Positions 36,049-46,061 are shown, counted from the first letter of the stretch. The stretch is DNA of 64,000 nt from Maricaulaceae bacterium (GCA_026126205.1 JAHCJP010000001.1:620001-684000), one strand, 5' to 3'. Numbers and translations: made by a program. Notes: generated by a model not told the origin, from the sequence alone.

Positions 36049-39000
36049 ATGGCTGGATTCTGGCGGCGCATCGGGACTGGGCTGATCGCGGCGGGGCTGC
36101 TGTTCGCGGCGGGGTGCGAACGAAGGGCGGCCGAAGACGCCCAGGGCCCGGAATTGCAGCGCCGCGCCGCCGACGCGCCGCGCGCCGCCGATGAACCCGC
36201 CAGCCGTTTCGAATACGTCCGCTTCTCGGTGGATGTCACCGGCGCCGCGCCGCAGGCTTGCCTGGTCTTCACCGGCGCGCTGGACCCGGCCGCCGACTAC
36301 AGCCCCTATGTGCGGATAGAGCCGGAAGCGCGCGTGGCGCTGGCGGTCGATGGCCGCAGCCTGTGCATCGGCGGCCTGACCTTCGGCGAGGAGCGTGAAA
36401 TCACCCTGATGGAGGGCCTGCCCGCCGCCGACGGCCGCCGCCTGGAGACCAGCGAAACCGCCCGGCTCGACTTCGGCGATCGCCCGGCCTTCGTCGGCTT
36501 CGCCGGGTCCGGGGTGATCCTGCCGCGCGTCGACGCCGACGGGGTGGCGCTGGAGACTGTCAACATCGCTTCGGTCAAGGTGCGCGTCTGGCGGGTGTCG
36601 GACCGCGCGCTGGCCTTCCGGTCGGTCACCCAGGGCATTTCCGCCGCCGCCGGCGAATACGCCTGGATGGACTATGATTCCGACCCGCAGGGCGTCGCCG
36701 TCCTTGTCTGGGAAGGCGAGATGGACACCCCCGGACCGGCCAACGCGCCGGTCACCACCGTGTTCCCGATCGCCGAGGCCATCGGCCGCCTGCAGCCCGG
36801 CGCCTATTTCATCGAAGCGCGCGACTCCGCCGCCGACGAGACCGATTACCGCCCGCACGCCCGCGCCCGCCGCTGGCTGATGATCACCGATCTCGCCCTG
36901 TCCAGCTATTCCGGCGCGTCCGGCATAGACGTCACGGTGCGATCGCTGCAGACCGCGCAGGTGCAGCGCGGCGCGCGGGTGGAGCTGATCTCGCGCGGCA
37001 ACGAGATTCTCGCCAGCCGCAGCACCGGCGCCGACGGCCGCGTGCGTTTCGACGCGCCGGCGGTGCGCGGCGAGGGCGCCGCGGCGCCACGGCTGATCGC
37101 CGCCTATGGCGATGATGGCGATTTCGCGGTGCTGGACCTCGACCGGGCGCCGGTGGACCTGTCCGCGAACAATATCAGCGGCCGCATCGCGCCGGCCGGC
37201 GCGGACGCCTATGCGTATCTGGACCGCGGCATCTACCGGCCGGGCGAGACCGTGCGCGCCTCGATCCTGTTGCGCGACACCGAGGCGCGGGCGATCGGCG
37301 ACCGCTCCGGCAGCCTGGTCATCTACGGGCCGAACGGCATCGAGGCGCACCGCACGCGCTTCGAACGCGCCGACGACGCCGGCGCCGTGTTCCTGGATTA
37401 CGAAACGCCCCGCGCCGCCGCACGCGGCATATGGCGGCTGGCGGTGGAGCTGGACGGCCTCGGCGCCGTCGGCGGAACCCGGTTCTCGGTCGAGGATTTC
37501 GTACCGCAGCGCATCGCGCTGACGCTGCGCGCCGACACGGAAACCCCGATGCGGGTGGACGAGCGTCGCGGCATCGAAGCCGATGTGCGCTTCCTTTACG
37601 GCGCACCGGGCGCCGGCCTGCCGGTGGAGCTGGAAGCGCGGGTCGAGCGCGACCCGAACCCGTTCCCGGCCCAGGCCGGATTCCGGTTCGGCCGTCATGA
37701 CGAGCAGTTCCGCGAAATCAGTCTCGATCCGCCGGACGCCGTCGCCGACGGCGCCGGCCGGGCGCAGCTCTATGTCGGCCTGGAGGGCGAAGGGCGCGAC
37801 TCCAGCCTGCCGCTGCGCGTGCGCGCCGTGGTCAGCGCCATAGAGCCGGGCGGCCGCGCCGTGCGCGACGACCTGCGCATCCCCTATCGCCCGCGCGACC
37901 TGTATGTCGGCGTGCGGCCGATGTTCGACGACGGCCGGGTGAACCGCGGCTCCAGCGCGGCTTTCGACGCCATCGTCGTCAACCGCGCCGGAAACCAGCG
38001 CGAGGCGCGTCTGAACTGGCGGCTGATCCGCAATGACTGGACCTATGACTGGTACCGCGAAGAGGGCGGCGACTGGCGCTGGCGGCGCACGCGGCGCACG
38101 GTGCTGATCGAGGACGGCGTGGTTCGCGCCGGGGCGGAGCCCGCCCGCATCGCCACCCGCAATCTCGACTGGGGCGATTACACTCTGATCCTGACCGACG
38201 AGGAGACCGGGGCCGAGGCCAGCCATAATTTCTGGGCCGGCTGGGGCGCGGCCCCCGTTGACGGCGTCGAGGCGCCGGACCGGGTGCGGTTGTCCGGCCC
38301 CGCCGCGCCGCCCGCCGTGGGGCGCGAGGCGCAGATCGCCATCGTCTCGCCCTATGCCGGCGAGGCCGAAGTGGTGGTCGCCACCGACCGGGTGATCAGC
38401 GTCCGCAGCGTCTCGGTGCCCGAAGGCGGCGCGGAGATCAGCCTGCCCGTCACCGCAGACTGGGGGCCGGGCGCCTGGGTGATGGTCACCGTGTTCACGC
38501 CCCGCGATGCGGCCACGCAGCCGCGCCCGCGGCGCGCCGTGGGCGTGATCCACGTCCCCGTGGATGTCTCGGCCCGGCGGCTGGACCTGACGCTGGACGT
38601 GCCCGAACGCATCCGCCCGCGCCAGACGCTGCGGATTCCCGTCCAGGCCGAGGGGCGCGCCCGCGCCGGGGCCTATGTGACGCTGGCCGCGGTGGATGAG
38701 GGCATATTGCAGCTCACCCGTTTCGCCTCGCCCGATCCCACGGACTGGTATTTCGGACGCAAGCGCCTCGGCGTCGATCTGCGCGACGATTACGGCCGGC
38801 TGCTGGACCCGAACCAGGGCGCGGCGGCGGAGGTGCGCAGCGGCGGCGACATGATCGGCGCGGCGGGCCTGACCGTGGTGCCGACGCGCACCGTGGCGCT
38901 GTTCTCCGGCCCGGTGCGGCTGGACCGCAACGGCCGCGCGGTGATCGAGCTGGACATCCCGGATTTCAACGGCGAACTGCGGCTGATGGCCGTCGCCTGG

Positions 39001-40926
39001 TCCGGCGATGCGCTGGGCGCGCATGCGCAGCCGCTGACCGTGCGCGACACGGTTCCGGCGGAACTGATCCTGCCTCGCTTCATGGCGCCGGGGGACGCGG
39101 CCACGGCCACCGTTTCGCTGGACAATGTCGAGGGTGCGCCGGGCGACTACTCGGTTCGCGTCACCGGCGACGGCCCGGTTTCGGCGCAGGCCGCGCCGCT
39201 GTCGCTGTCACTGGCGCAAGGCCAGCGCCGCGACGCTGCGGCGCAGATCACCGCCGGCGAAACCGGCGTCGGCGCCTTCGGGCTTGCCGTGGAAGGACCG
39301 CAGGGTTTCGCCGTCTCCCGTAGCTATGACATCGAGGTGCGTTCGCCCTGGCTTCCGGCCAGCTATGTCGACCGGGCGCTGATCCGCCCCGGCGAAAGCT
39401 ATGCGCCGCCGGGCGATGCGCTGGTCAGCTTCATCCCCGGCTCAAGCCGGCTGACGGTCAGCTTCTCGGCGATCCCGATGGACGCGGCGGCTTTGTACGA
39501 GTCGCTGTCGCGCTATCCCTATGGGTGCAGCGAACAGATCCTCAGCCGCGCCATGCCTTTGCTCTACGCCGACCAGATGGCGGCGCTGGCCGGGCTGGCG
39601 CGTGACGGATCGGCCCGGCGCGAGGTGCAGGACGCCGTCGCCTCGGTCCTCAACCGGCAGGATTCCGACGCCGCCTTCGGCCTGTGGCGGGTGGGCGACC
39701 AGGGCGCCAACGCCTGGATCGGCGCCTATACGGTCGACTTCCTGGCCCGCGCCCAGGCGCGCGGCGTGCCGGTTCCGGAAGCGGCGCTGAACCGCGCCTA
39801 TGACGTGATGATGCATGTGGCGCGTGGCGATTACTGGCGCGCCCACGGCTATCGCACCGACCCCTGGGGCCGCAGCGCCGAAGCGCGCGAAGCCCAGAGC
39901 CGGGTCAACGAGAACGCCAGCGCCTACGCCATGTATGTGCTGGCCCGGGCGGGACGCGTCGACCGCGCCCGGCTGCGCTACATGCACGACCAGCAATTGT
40001 CCGGCATCCGCAGTCCGCTCGCCCGCGCCCATATCGGCGCCGCGCTGGCGATGATCGGCGACCGCGCGCGGTCGGCCAATGCCTTCGGGCTTGCCGAGAC
40101 GGCGCTAGGTTACAACGACCGGCATGACTACTACCAGACGGCGCGGCGGGACCTCGCCGGCGTGCTGGCGCTGGCCGCCGAGGCCGGCGAGGAGGCGATT
40201 GTCGAGCGGCTTGTGGCCCGCATCGGCCGCGACCTGCCGGAACCGGACCGGCTTACCACGCAGGAAAAGGCCTTCCTGCTGCTGGCCGCCGCCGCCATCG
40301 CCGGCGACCAGGAGGCGCTGAGCATAGAGATGACCGGCGCGGCTGAGACGCTGGCCGCCGGGCGCAGTTTCGCGCTGGACGCTGATGCGCTCGCCAGCGG
40401 CGCGCGTTTCGTCAACCAGGGCGATCGCCCGGTCTGGCGCACCACGGTGGCCCGCGGCGCCCCGGCCAGCGCCCCGCCGCCCGCGGCGGAGGGGCTGGAG
40501 ATCGCCAAGGACATCCGCCGCACGGATGGCGGTCAGGCGCGGCTGGACGCGCTGAACCAGGGCGACCGGCTGGTGATCGCCATCACCCTGACGCCGAAGG
40601 AGCGCCGGCGCATCCCGGCGGTGATCGCCGACCTGCTGCCCGCTGGTTTCGAGATCGAGGCGGTGCTGCGGCCCGAGGACGCCGGAGACACCGGTCCCTA
40701 CGCCTGGCTGGGCCAGCTCGCCTCGCCCAGCGTCGCCGAAGCGCGGGACGACCGCTTCATCGCCGCCATCGACCTGTCGGACGGCCGCGCCGTGCGCCTG
40801 GCCTATGTCGTGCGGGCGGTGACCCCGGGCCGGTTCGCCGTGCCGGGCGCCGTGGCGGAGGACATGTACGATCCCGCCGTCTTCGCACGCAGCGCCCCTG
40901 GCGAGGCGGTGATCGGCGGGCGGTGA
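36049..40926 (+). CDS. Bacterial alpha-2-macroglobulin, thioester type
   Basis: A 1625-residue lipoprotein (lipobox LLFAAGC, Cys about 24) of the YfhM/A2M family. Successive macroglobulin domains fill the first 1100 residues (for example AYAYLDRGIYRPGETVRASILL near 385, typical of MG3). The thioester motif YPYGCSEQ has Cys1160 intact, within the helical thioester domain that continues with DQGANAWIGAYTVDFLARA. Bacterial A2Ms trap attacking proteases in the periplasm through the thioester. It overlaps the penicillin-binding protein 1C gene, the standard pairing for this family, which links protease trapping with wall repair. A strong GGAGGAG site precedes ATG 36049. Its position beside two secreted cysteine proteases is unusual. 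Confidence 0.95.
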   Translation: MAGFWRRIGTGLIAAGLLFAAGCERRAAEDAQGPELQRRAADAPRAADEPASRFEYVRFSVDVTGAAPQACLVFTGALDPAADYSPYVRIEPEARVALAVDGRSLCIGGLTFGEEREITLMEGLPAADGRRLETSETARLDFGDRPAFVGFAGSGVILPRVDADGVALETVNIASVKVRVWRVSDRALAFRSVTQGISAAAGEYAWMDYDSDPQGVAVLVWEGEMDTPGPANAPVTTVFPIAEAIGRLQPGAYFIEARDSAADETDYRPHARARRWLMITDLALSSYSGASGIDVTVRSLQTAQVQRGARVELISRGNEILASRSTGADGRVRFDAPAVRGEGAAAPRLIAAYGDDGDFAVLDLDRAPVDLSANNISGRIAPAGADAYAYLDRGIYRPGETVRASILLRDTEARAIGDRSGSLVIYGPNGIEAHRTRFERADDAGAVFLDYETPRAAARGIWRLAVELDGLGAVGGTRFSVEDFVPQRIALTLRADTETPMRVDERRGIEADVRFLYGAPGAGLPVELEARVERDPNPFPAQAGFRFGRHDEQFREISLDPPDAVADGAGRAQLYVGLEGEGRDSSLPLRVRAVVSAIEPGGRAVRDDLRIPYRPRDLYVGVRPMFDDGRVNRGSSAAFDAIVVNRAGNQREARLNWRLIRNDWTYDWYREEGGDWRWRRTRRTVLIEDGVVRAGAEPARIATRNLDWGDYTLILTDEETGAEASHNFWAGWGAAPVDGVEAPDRVRLSGPAAPPAVGREAQIAIVSPYAGEAEVVVATDRVISVRSVSVPEGGAEISLPVTADWGPGAWVMVTVFTPRDAATQPRPRRAVGVIHVPVDVSARRLDLTLDVPERIRPRQTLRIPVQAEGRARAGAYVTLAAVDEGILQLTRFASPDPTDWYFGRKRLGVDLRDDYGRLLDPNQGAAAEVRSGGDMIGAAGLTVVPTRTVALFSGPVRLDRNGRAVIELDIPDFNGELRLMAVAWSGDALGAHAQPLTVRDTVPAELILPRFMAPGDAATATVSLDNVEGAPGDYSVRVTGDGPVSAQAAPLSLSLAQGQRRDAAAQITAGETGVGAFGLAVEGPQGFAVSRSYDIEVRSPWLPASYVDRALIRPGESYAPPGDALVSFIPGSSRLTVSFSAIPMDAAALYESLSRYPYGCSEQILSRAMPLLYADQMAALAGLARDGSARREVQDAVASVLNRQDSDAAFGLWRVGDQGANAWIGAYTVDFLARAQARGVPVPEAALNRAYDVMMHVARGDYWRAHGYRTDPWGRSAEAREAQSRVNENASAYAMYVLARAGRVDRARLRYMHDQQLSGIRSPLARAHIGAALAMIGDRARSANAFGLAETALGYNDRHDYYQTARRDLAGVLALAAEAGEEAIVERLVARIGRDLPEPDRLTTQEKAFLLLAAAAIAGDQEALSIEMTGAAETLAAGRSFALDADALASGARFVNQGDRPVWRTTVARGAPASAPPPAAEGLEIAKDIRRTDGGQARLDALNQGDRLVIAITLTPKERRRIPAVIADLLPAGFEIEAVLRPEDAGDTGPYAWLGQLASPSVAEARDDRFIAAIDLSDGRAVRLAYVVRAVTPGRFAVPGAVAEDMYDPAVFARSAPGEAVIGGR

Positions 40927-42992
40927 TGAACGGCCTGAGCCGGATACGCGCGCCCGCCGCTTTCATGGCGGCGGCGCTGCTCGCCATCGCGGCGGGCGTG
41001 TTCGCGCTCGACCGGCTGTTCCCGCCGCCCCTGCCCGGCGCGGTCTCCACCGTGGTGACCGACGCGGGCGGGCGGACGCTGCGCGCCTTTCCGGTCGCCG
41101 ATGGGCGCTGGCGGCTCGCCGCCGATCTCGACGCCATCGACCCCGCCTTCGTCGACGCGCTGATCGAGATGGAGGACCGGCGCTTTTTCCTGCATCCCGG
41201 CGTCGACGCGCTGGCCGTGATCCGCGCCGCCTTCGACGCCGCGCGCACCGGACGCATCAGCTCCGGCGCCTCGACCATCACCATGCAGACCGCAAGGCTG
41301 CTGGAGCCGCGGCCGCGCACCATCGGCGCCAAGCTCGTCGAAATGCTGCGCGCCCTGCAACTCGAGGCGCGGTATTCGAAGCAAGAAATCCTGGAGATGT
41401 ACCTGACCCTCGCCCCCTATGGCGGCAATCTGGAGGGGGTGCGCGCCGCGTCATGGGCGTATTTCGGGCATGAGCCGGAGCGGCTGACGCCGGACCAAGT
41501 CGCCTTGCTGATCGCCCTGCCCCAGGCGCCGGAGGCGCGGCGTCCGGACCTGCGCCCGGCGAACGCCACAGCGGCGCGGGCGCGCATCCTCGGCCGGCTG
41601 CAAGCGGCGGGGCTGGTCCGGGCCGATATCGCCGCCGAAGCGGCGGAAGAACCCGCGCCGGCGCGCGGCGCCTTTCCGGCGCTGGCCTGGCACGCCGCGG
41701 ACGAGGCGCGGCGGCAGGCGCCGGGCGCCGCCGGAATCCGCACCACGCTGGACCTGCCGCTGCAGCAGCGCATGGAAGCGCTGGCCCGCAGCCTGGCCGA
41801 GGCGCAGGGGCCGGAGGTGCAGGTCTCAATCCTGGTGGTCGAGACGCGCAGCCGCGCCGTACGCGCCGCCGTCGGTTCCGCCGGCCGCGACCGGCCGGGC
41901 GGCTGGATCGATCTGACGGACCGCGCCCGGTCGCCGGGTTCGACGCTGAAGCCGGTGATCTACGCCATGGCCTTTGACGATGGCCGCGCCGCGCCCGGCA
42001 CGCTGATCGCCGATGCGCCCCGGCGCTTCGCCGCCTACCGGCCGGAGAATTTCGACCGCATTTTCCGCGGCGAGGTCACCGTGGCCGACGCCCTGCAGCA
42101 CAGCCTGAACGTGCCCGCCGTGCATGCGTTGGACGCCGTGGGCGCGCGCCGGTTCGAAGCCGCCCTGCGCTTTTCCGGCGCGGCGCCGGCGCTACCGGCG
42201 CGGGCCGAGGCCGACACCGGACTGACACTGGCTCTGGGCGGCGCCGGGATGACGGCGCGCCAGCTGGCGATCCTGTACGCGGCGCTGGCCGATGGCGGCC
42301 GCGCCCGGCCGCTGGTCTGGCTGGAAGACCGGATCATCCCGCCGGACGAAGCGGACGGCTATCCGCTGATGACCCGCGCATCGGCGGAGACGATCCTTGA
42401 AATCCTGCGCCGTTCGCCGCATCCGGGCGGCCGGGCGCCGGCGGCGCTGACCCAGGGCGCGCCGCAGGTGGCGTTCAAGACCGGCACCTCCTACGGCTAT
42501 CGCGACGCCTGGGCGGCGGGGGCGGCGGGCGGTCATGTCGCCGTGGTCTGGGTGGGCCGCGCCGATGGCGGGCCGAGGCCGGGCGTCACCGGGCGCGAGG
42601 CCGCCCTGCCCGCCCTGTTCGACGTGTTCGACGCCATTGCCGTGCGCGACCCGCTGCTGGCGGCGGGCCGGGGCGCGGAGGCGGAGACGCGGCAGGCGCC
42701 GCCGCCGGCGCCGCTGGCGCGGTTCGAGGCCGCGGGCGAGCCGCCGCAGATCCTGTTCCCGCCCGATGGCGGCGAGGTGTGGAGCGACGGGCCGGCGCGC
42801 GGTTTCGTGCTGGCCGGGCGCGGGCGCGGCCCCCTGCGCTGGTTCGTGGACGGGCAGCCGGCGGCGCGCGACGCGGCGGGCGATCCGCTGTGGACGCCGC
42901 AGGCGCCGGGTTTCTACGCCGTCACCGCCACCGACGCCGACGGGCGCTCGTCGCGCGCGCTCGTTCGTGTGCGCATGGCCGAGACGGGATAG
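40923..42992 (+). CDS. pbpC: Penicillin-binding protein 1C (transglycosylase/transpeptidase)
   Basis: A 689-residue class A PBP with an N-terminal TM (about 12-30). The GT51 domain (about 55-220) has MEDRRFFLHPGVD, SGASTITMQTARLLEPR and RYSKQEILEMYL. The transpeptidase domain (about 280-560) has the nucleophile motif SPGSTLKP, SLN in QHSLNVPA and FKTGTSYGYRDAW. A C-terminal BiPBP-type beta domain ends the protein. It polymerises glycan strands and belongs with the alpha-2-macroglobulin gene upstream. The gene may start at GTG 40923 or ATG 40926; both overlap the A2M stop. Confidence 0.95.
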   Translation: MMNGLSRIRAPAAFMAAALLAIAAGVFALDRLFPPPLPGAVSTVVTDAGGRTLRAFPVADGRWRLAADLDAIDPAFVDALIEMEDRRFFLHPGVDALAVIRAAFDAARTGRISSGASTITMQTARLLEPRPRTIGAKLVEMLRALQLEARYSKQEILEMYLTLAPYGGNLEGVRAASWAYFGHEPERLTPDQVALLIALPQAPEARRPDLRPANATAARARILGRLQAAGLVRADIAAEAAEEPAPARGAFPALAWHAADEARRQAPGAAGIRTTLDLPLQQRMEALARSLAEAQGPEVQVSILVVETRSRAVRAAVGSAGRDRPGGWIDLTDRARSPGSTLKPVIYAMAFDDGRAAPGTLIADAPRRFAAYRPENFDRIFRGEVTVADALQHSLNVPAVHALDAVGARRFEAALRFSGAAPALPARAEADTGLTLALGGAGMTARQLAILYAALADGGRARPLVWLEDRIIPPDEADGYPLMTRASAETILEILRRSPHPGGRAPAALTQGAPQVAFKTGTSYGYRDAWAAGAAGGHVAVVWVGRADGGPRPGVTGREAALPALFDVFDAIAVRDPLLAAGRGAEAETRQAPPPAPLARFEAAGEPPQILFPPDGGEVWSDGPARGFVLAGRGRGPLRWFVDGQPAARDAAGDPLWTPQAPGFYAVTATDADGRSSRALVRVRMAETG

Positions 42993-43007
42993 GGCGCAGG
43001 GCTCCGG

Positions 43008-43427
43008 TCACCCCTGGGTTGGTTTTGGCGCGCCGACGCGCACCATCACCTCGACCGCGCGCACCTCCATCCCTTCCGGCAGGGCCGGCAGGCCCGAAAC
43101 CCTGATCTGACCGCCCGGGATGTCGATCAGCCGCTGCTCGTCCTCGACATAGATATGCTGGTGGCTGGCGGTGTTGGTGTCGAAATAGCTGCGCTCCGAA
43201 TCCAGATTCACACGGCGCAGCAGGCCGGCGGCGACGAACTGGTTCAACGTGTTGTAGACCGTGGCCAGCGACACGCGCAGCCCGGCCTGCGCCGCCATGC
43301 GCGCCACCGCATCGGCGGCGACATGCATGTCTTCGCCGTCGAACAGCAGCCTGGCGATCGCCAGCCGTTTCGGTGTCGACCGCAAACCCGCCGCCTGGAG
43401 TTTCGCCGCCAAGTCCATGCCGCTCAC
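43008..43427 (-). CDS. irr: Fur-family iron response regulator, Irr type
   Basis: A 139-residue Fur-superfamily protein (start GTG 43427, or ATG 43418 three codons later). The winged helix lies at about 15-85 (LRSTPKRLAIARLLF, VSLATVYNTLNQFVAAGLLRRV), and the dimer/metal region begins SYFDTNTASHQHIYVEDEQRLIDIPGG, a pattern of Irr rather than Fur or Zur. Irr responds to heme and represses or activates iron genes in alphaproteobacteria. The N-terminal heme regulatory motif known from Bradyrhizobium is not present. It is divergent from a 2OG-Fe(II) oxygenase gene. Confidence 0.9.
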   Translation of the reverse strand: MSGMDLAAKLQAAGLRSTPKRLAIARLLFDGEDMHVAADAVARMAAQAGLRVSLATVYNTLNQFVAAGLLRRVNLDSERSYFDTNTASHQHIYVEDEQRLIDIPGGQIRVSGLPALPEGMEVRAVEVMVRVGAPKPTQG

Positions 43428-43515
43428 TTTATCCCAGCGGCCTGCAAACTATAATCTCTCTAAACAACGTCAATCGCTTCCGGATTTCGGGCGAAAACGG
43501 TTGCGCCTGTCGCTG

Positions 43516-43534
43516 GGTTCAATATGTGTGAACC
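43516..43534. promoter_or_regulatory. GGTTCA-N7-TGAACC dyad upstream of the 2OG oxygenase
   Basis: A perfect 6-bp inverted repeat with a 7-base spacer, centred about 50 bases before the preferred oxygenase start and about 95 bases from the Irr start. The symmetry suggests an operator; it does not match the known iron-box consensus closely. Confidence 0.4.
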
Positions 43535-43577
43535 GATGATGGTGGGGACGCCGCCACGCCACGGCAGCGCGACGGGA

Positions 43578-44249
43578 ATGGTGAACTTGGCCGCAGAATC
43601 CATTCTACGCAGTCTCGACGGCTGCGGCGCGCGCACGCAGCCGTTCCGGCACTGGCGGCTGCGCGATGTGCTGCCGGCCGACCTGGCGCAGGCGCTGAGC
43701 GCGCTTCCCTTCGCGGCCGCGGACATCGCCGACACCTACGGAAAACGCGCCAGCCACAACAGCACGCGACAGTTCTTCGGCGCTGAAACCCTGGCCGCTC
43801 ATCGCGCCTGCCGCGAACTGGCCGAGGCCTTCCAGAACCCGTCCGTGGTCGCGCGGATCAACGCCCTGAGCGGCGCGGTGATGGACGGGGCGAACCTGCG
43901 GGTCGAATACTGCCTGGACCGTGACGGGTTCTGGCTGGAGCCGCATACCGACATCGACGCCAAGCGCTTCACCATGCTGCTGTACCTGACGCAGGGTCCC
44001 GGCGCCGAGACGCTGGGCACCGACCTATACGATCAGGGCCTCAGGCAGGCGGACACCGCGTCCGCGGCGTTCAACAGCGCATTCTTCTTCATCCCGGCCG
44101 CCGACACCTGGCACGGCTTCGAGAAGCGCCCGATCCCCGGCGTGCGGCGCAGCCTGATGATCAATTATGTCGGGCCGGAATGGCGCGCGCGCCACGAGCT
44201 GTGTTTCCCGGACCAGCCGGTGACATCCGAACGCGCGCCGGCGGAGTAA
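43578..44249 (+). CDS. 2OG-Fe(II) oxygenase family protein
   Basis: A 223-residue double-stranded beta-helix oxygenase. The iron ligands are His and Asp in WLEPHTDID and the distal His in ADTWHGFEKR, followed by the 2-oxoglutarate-binding arginine in VRRSLMINYVG. Such enzymes hydroxylate proteins or small molecules using iron, oxygen and 2-oxoglutarate; the substrate is unknown. ATG 43578 (MVNLAAESILRSL) is the preferred start; in-frame starts at 43524 and 43539 would add residues unlike the family. Its location next to Irr suggests iron-dependent expression. Confidence 0.82.
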   Translation: MVNLAAESILRSLDGCGARTQPFRHWRLRDVLPADLAQALSALPFAAADIADTYGKRASHNSTRQFFGAETLAAHRACRELAEAFQNPSVVARINALSGAVMDGANLRVEYCLDRDGFWLEPHTDIDAKRFTMLLYLTQGPGAETLGTDLYDQGLRQADTASAAFNSAFFFIPAADTWHGFEKRPIPGVRRSLMINYVGPEWRARHELCFPDQPVTSERAPAE

Positions 44250-44252
44250 CGC

Positions 44253-46061
44253 TCAGCCGTCGTCATACAGCGCGGCGACGGCGCCGGCATGGCGCTCTAT
44301 CACCTTCGCCCGTTTGACTTTCAGCGTCGGCGTCAGCTCGCCCGCGGCGACGCTGAGCGGCTGCGGCAGGATGCGGAACTTGCGGATGTTCTCGACCCGC
44401 GCATAGCGCGCGTTGACGGCGTCCACCCCGTCCTGAACCGCCGCGATCACCGCCGGGGAGTCATGCGGCGGCCCGTCGATTTTCGTCTTCGCCGCAAAGT
44501 CTTTCAGCGCGTCGGCGCTGAGCGTGACCAGCGCGGTCAGATAGGGTTTCGCGTCACCCACCACCACGGCGTGCTCGACCAGCGCAATGTTCATCAGGTC
44601 GGTTTCGAGATTGGCCGGGGTGATGTTCTTGCCGCCCGAGGTGATGATGATGTCCTTGATGCGCCCGGTGACGTGCAGATAGCCGTCATCGTCGATGTTC
44701 ACGACATCGCCGGTGCGCATCCAGCCCCCGGCGTCGAACACCGCCGCCGTCGCCTCATTGTCCTTCATATAGCCGCTGAACAGGCCGGGGCCGCGCACCA
44801 GCAGCTCCCCCTCGTCCCCCAGCCGCGTTTCGACATGCGCGAACGCGCGGCCGACCGAGCCGAGGCGCGTCGCGCCCGGCAGGTTGATCGAGGTGGGGCC
44901 GGAGGTTTCCGACTGGCCGTAGATTTCGCGGATCGGCATGTCGATGCTGTAGAACAGGCGCAGCACCTCCGGGCTGATCGGCGCGGCGCCGGAGACCAGC
45001 ATTCTCGCCTGGTCGAGGCCCAGCGCCGCCTGGATCTTGCTCGACGCCAGCCGCGTCGCCAGCGCCTTCTGCGCGCCCAGCCAGGGCGACGGCCGCGCGC
45101 CGTTCATCCGCGCCTCGTGCCAGTCCAGCGTCGTCCGCCGCGCCCAGGCGGAGATGTCCGCCTTCGGCCCGGTCAGCGCCGACAGGCTGGCCTGAACCGA
45201 CTCCGCCATCTTCTCCCAGATCCGCGGCACGCCGAAGAACAGCGTCGGCCGCACGGTCTTCAGGTCCTCGCCCAGCGTCTCCATGGCGCGGGCGAAATAC
45301 ACCGACCCGCCGGTGACGATGTGGGCGTGCAGCGAGTTCTGCTGTTCGGCGATATGGGCCAGCGGCAGATAGGACAGGATGCGGCTGTCCGCCCCGGCGC
45401 CGAGGGTTTCCGAGATCAGCAGCGACGACCAGGACAGCGCCCCGTGCGACAGCATCACCGCCTTCGGCGGCCCGGTGGTGCCGGAGGTGTAGATCAGGCT
45501 GCCGGTGTCGGTCTCGCTGATCGCGCTCAGGCGGGCGTCGATCTCGGCGTCGCGGTCCGGCGCGTCGCGGTTCAGGAAGGCGGACCAGCTCATCGCTCCT
45601 TCCGCCGCGCCCTCCATCACCACGATATGCTTCAGCGACGGCAGGTCACCCTTCATCTGCGCGATCAGGGCGGCCTGTTCGGCGGTTTCGGCCAGCGCCA
45701 CCGGCGCTTCGGAATGGTTGAGGATATAGGCGATCTCGGGCGGCGCGCTGGTCCAGTAGATGCCGGCGGGCATGCCCCCGGCCATCATCGCCGCGGCGGC
45801 CATGATCACCCATTCGGGCCGGTTGGCGCCCAGGATCGCCACCGCCTGACCGGGCCGCACGCCCAGCGCCGCCAGCGCGCGGGCGGCCTTGCGGGTCTCG
45901 GCGGCGTAACCGGCCCAGCTTTTTGGCCGCCAGCCGGAGCCGTCATGAAAGAACCAGGCCGGGGCGTCGGGGCGGGCCTGCGCCTGCGCCAGCAGCCGCG
46001 CCGGGGTGGACGGGAAGCGCCCGTCGATCCGCGGCAGCTCCGCTGCGCTGGCCGGGATCAC
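44253..46061 (-). CDS. AMP-dependent long-chain acyl-CoA synthetase (FAA1-like)
   Basis: A 602-residue ANL ligase. It has the P-loop LIYTSGTTGPPKAVMLSH, the adenylate motif YGQSETSGPTS, GYMKDNEATAAVF and the hinge GYLHVTGRIKDIIITSGGKNITP. The long central insert (YLPLAHIAEQQNSLHAHI) places it with the FAA1/ACSBG group rather than FadD. Start GTG 46061 overlaps the upstream stop as GTGA; a longer frame is the shadow of the neighbouring gene. It is the last gene of the leftward acyl-CoA cluster and may activate the acid entering that pathway. Confidence 0.9.
   Translation of the reverse strand: MIPASAAELPRIDGRFPSTPARLLAQAQARPDAPAWFFHDGSGWRPKSWAGYAAETRKAARALAALGVRPGQAVAILGANRPEWVIMAAAAMMAGGMPAGIYWTSAPPEIAYILNHSEAPVALAETAEQAALIAQMKGDLPSLKHIVVMEGAAEGAMSWSAFLNRDAPDRDAEIDARLSAISETDTGSLIYTSGTTGPPKAVMLSHGALSWSSLLISETLGAGADSRILSYLPLAHIAEQQNSLHAHIVTGGSVYFARAMETLGEDLKTVRPTLFFGVPRIWEKMAESVQASLSALTGPKADISAWARRTTLDWHEARMNGARPSPWLGAQKALATRLASSKIQAALGLDQARMLVSGAAPISPEVLRLFYSIDMPIREIYGQSETSGPTSINLPGATRLGSVGRAFAHVETRLGDEGELLVRGPGLFSGYMKDNEATAAVFDAGGWMRTGDVVNIDDDGYLHVTGRIKDIIITSGGKNITPANLETDLMNIALVEHAVVVGDAKPYLTALVTLSADALKDFAAKTKIDGPPHDSPAVIAAVQDGVDAVNARYARVENIRKFRILPQPLSVAAGELTPTLKVKRAKVIERHAGAVAALYDDG

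Noticed and set aside
35899..39024. A 1041-codon minus-strand frame opposite the alpha-2-macroglobulin gene
   Set aside because: Same reason: antisense to a gene with an intact thioester motif and lipobox, composition typical of a shadow frame.
43444..43470. An iron-control-element-like operator for Irr in the AT-rich stretch before its start
   Set aside because: The bases around TTTAGAGAGATTATAG show a TTTAGA half but no matching inverted half, so I could not support it.
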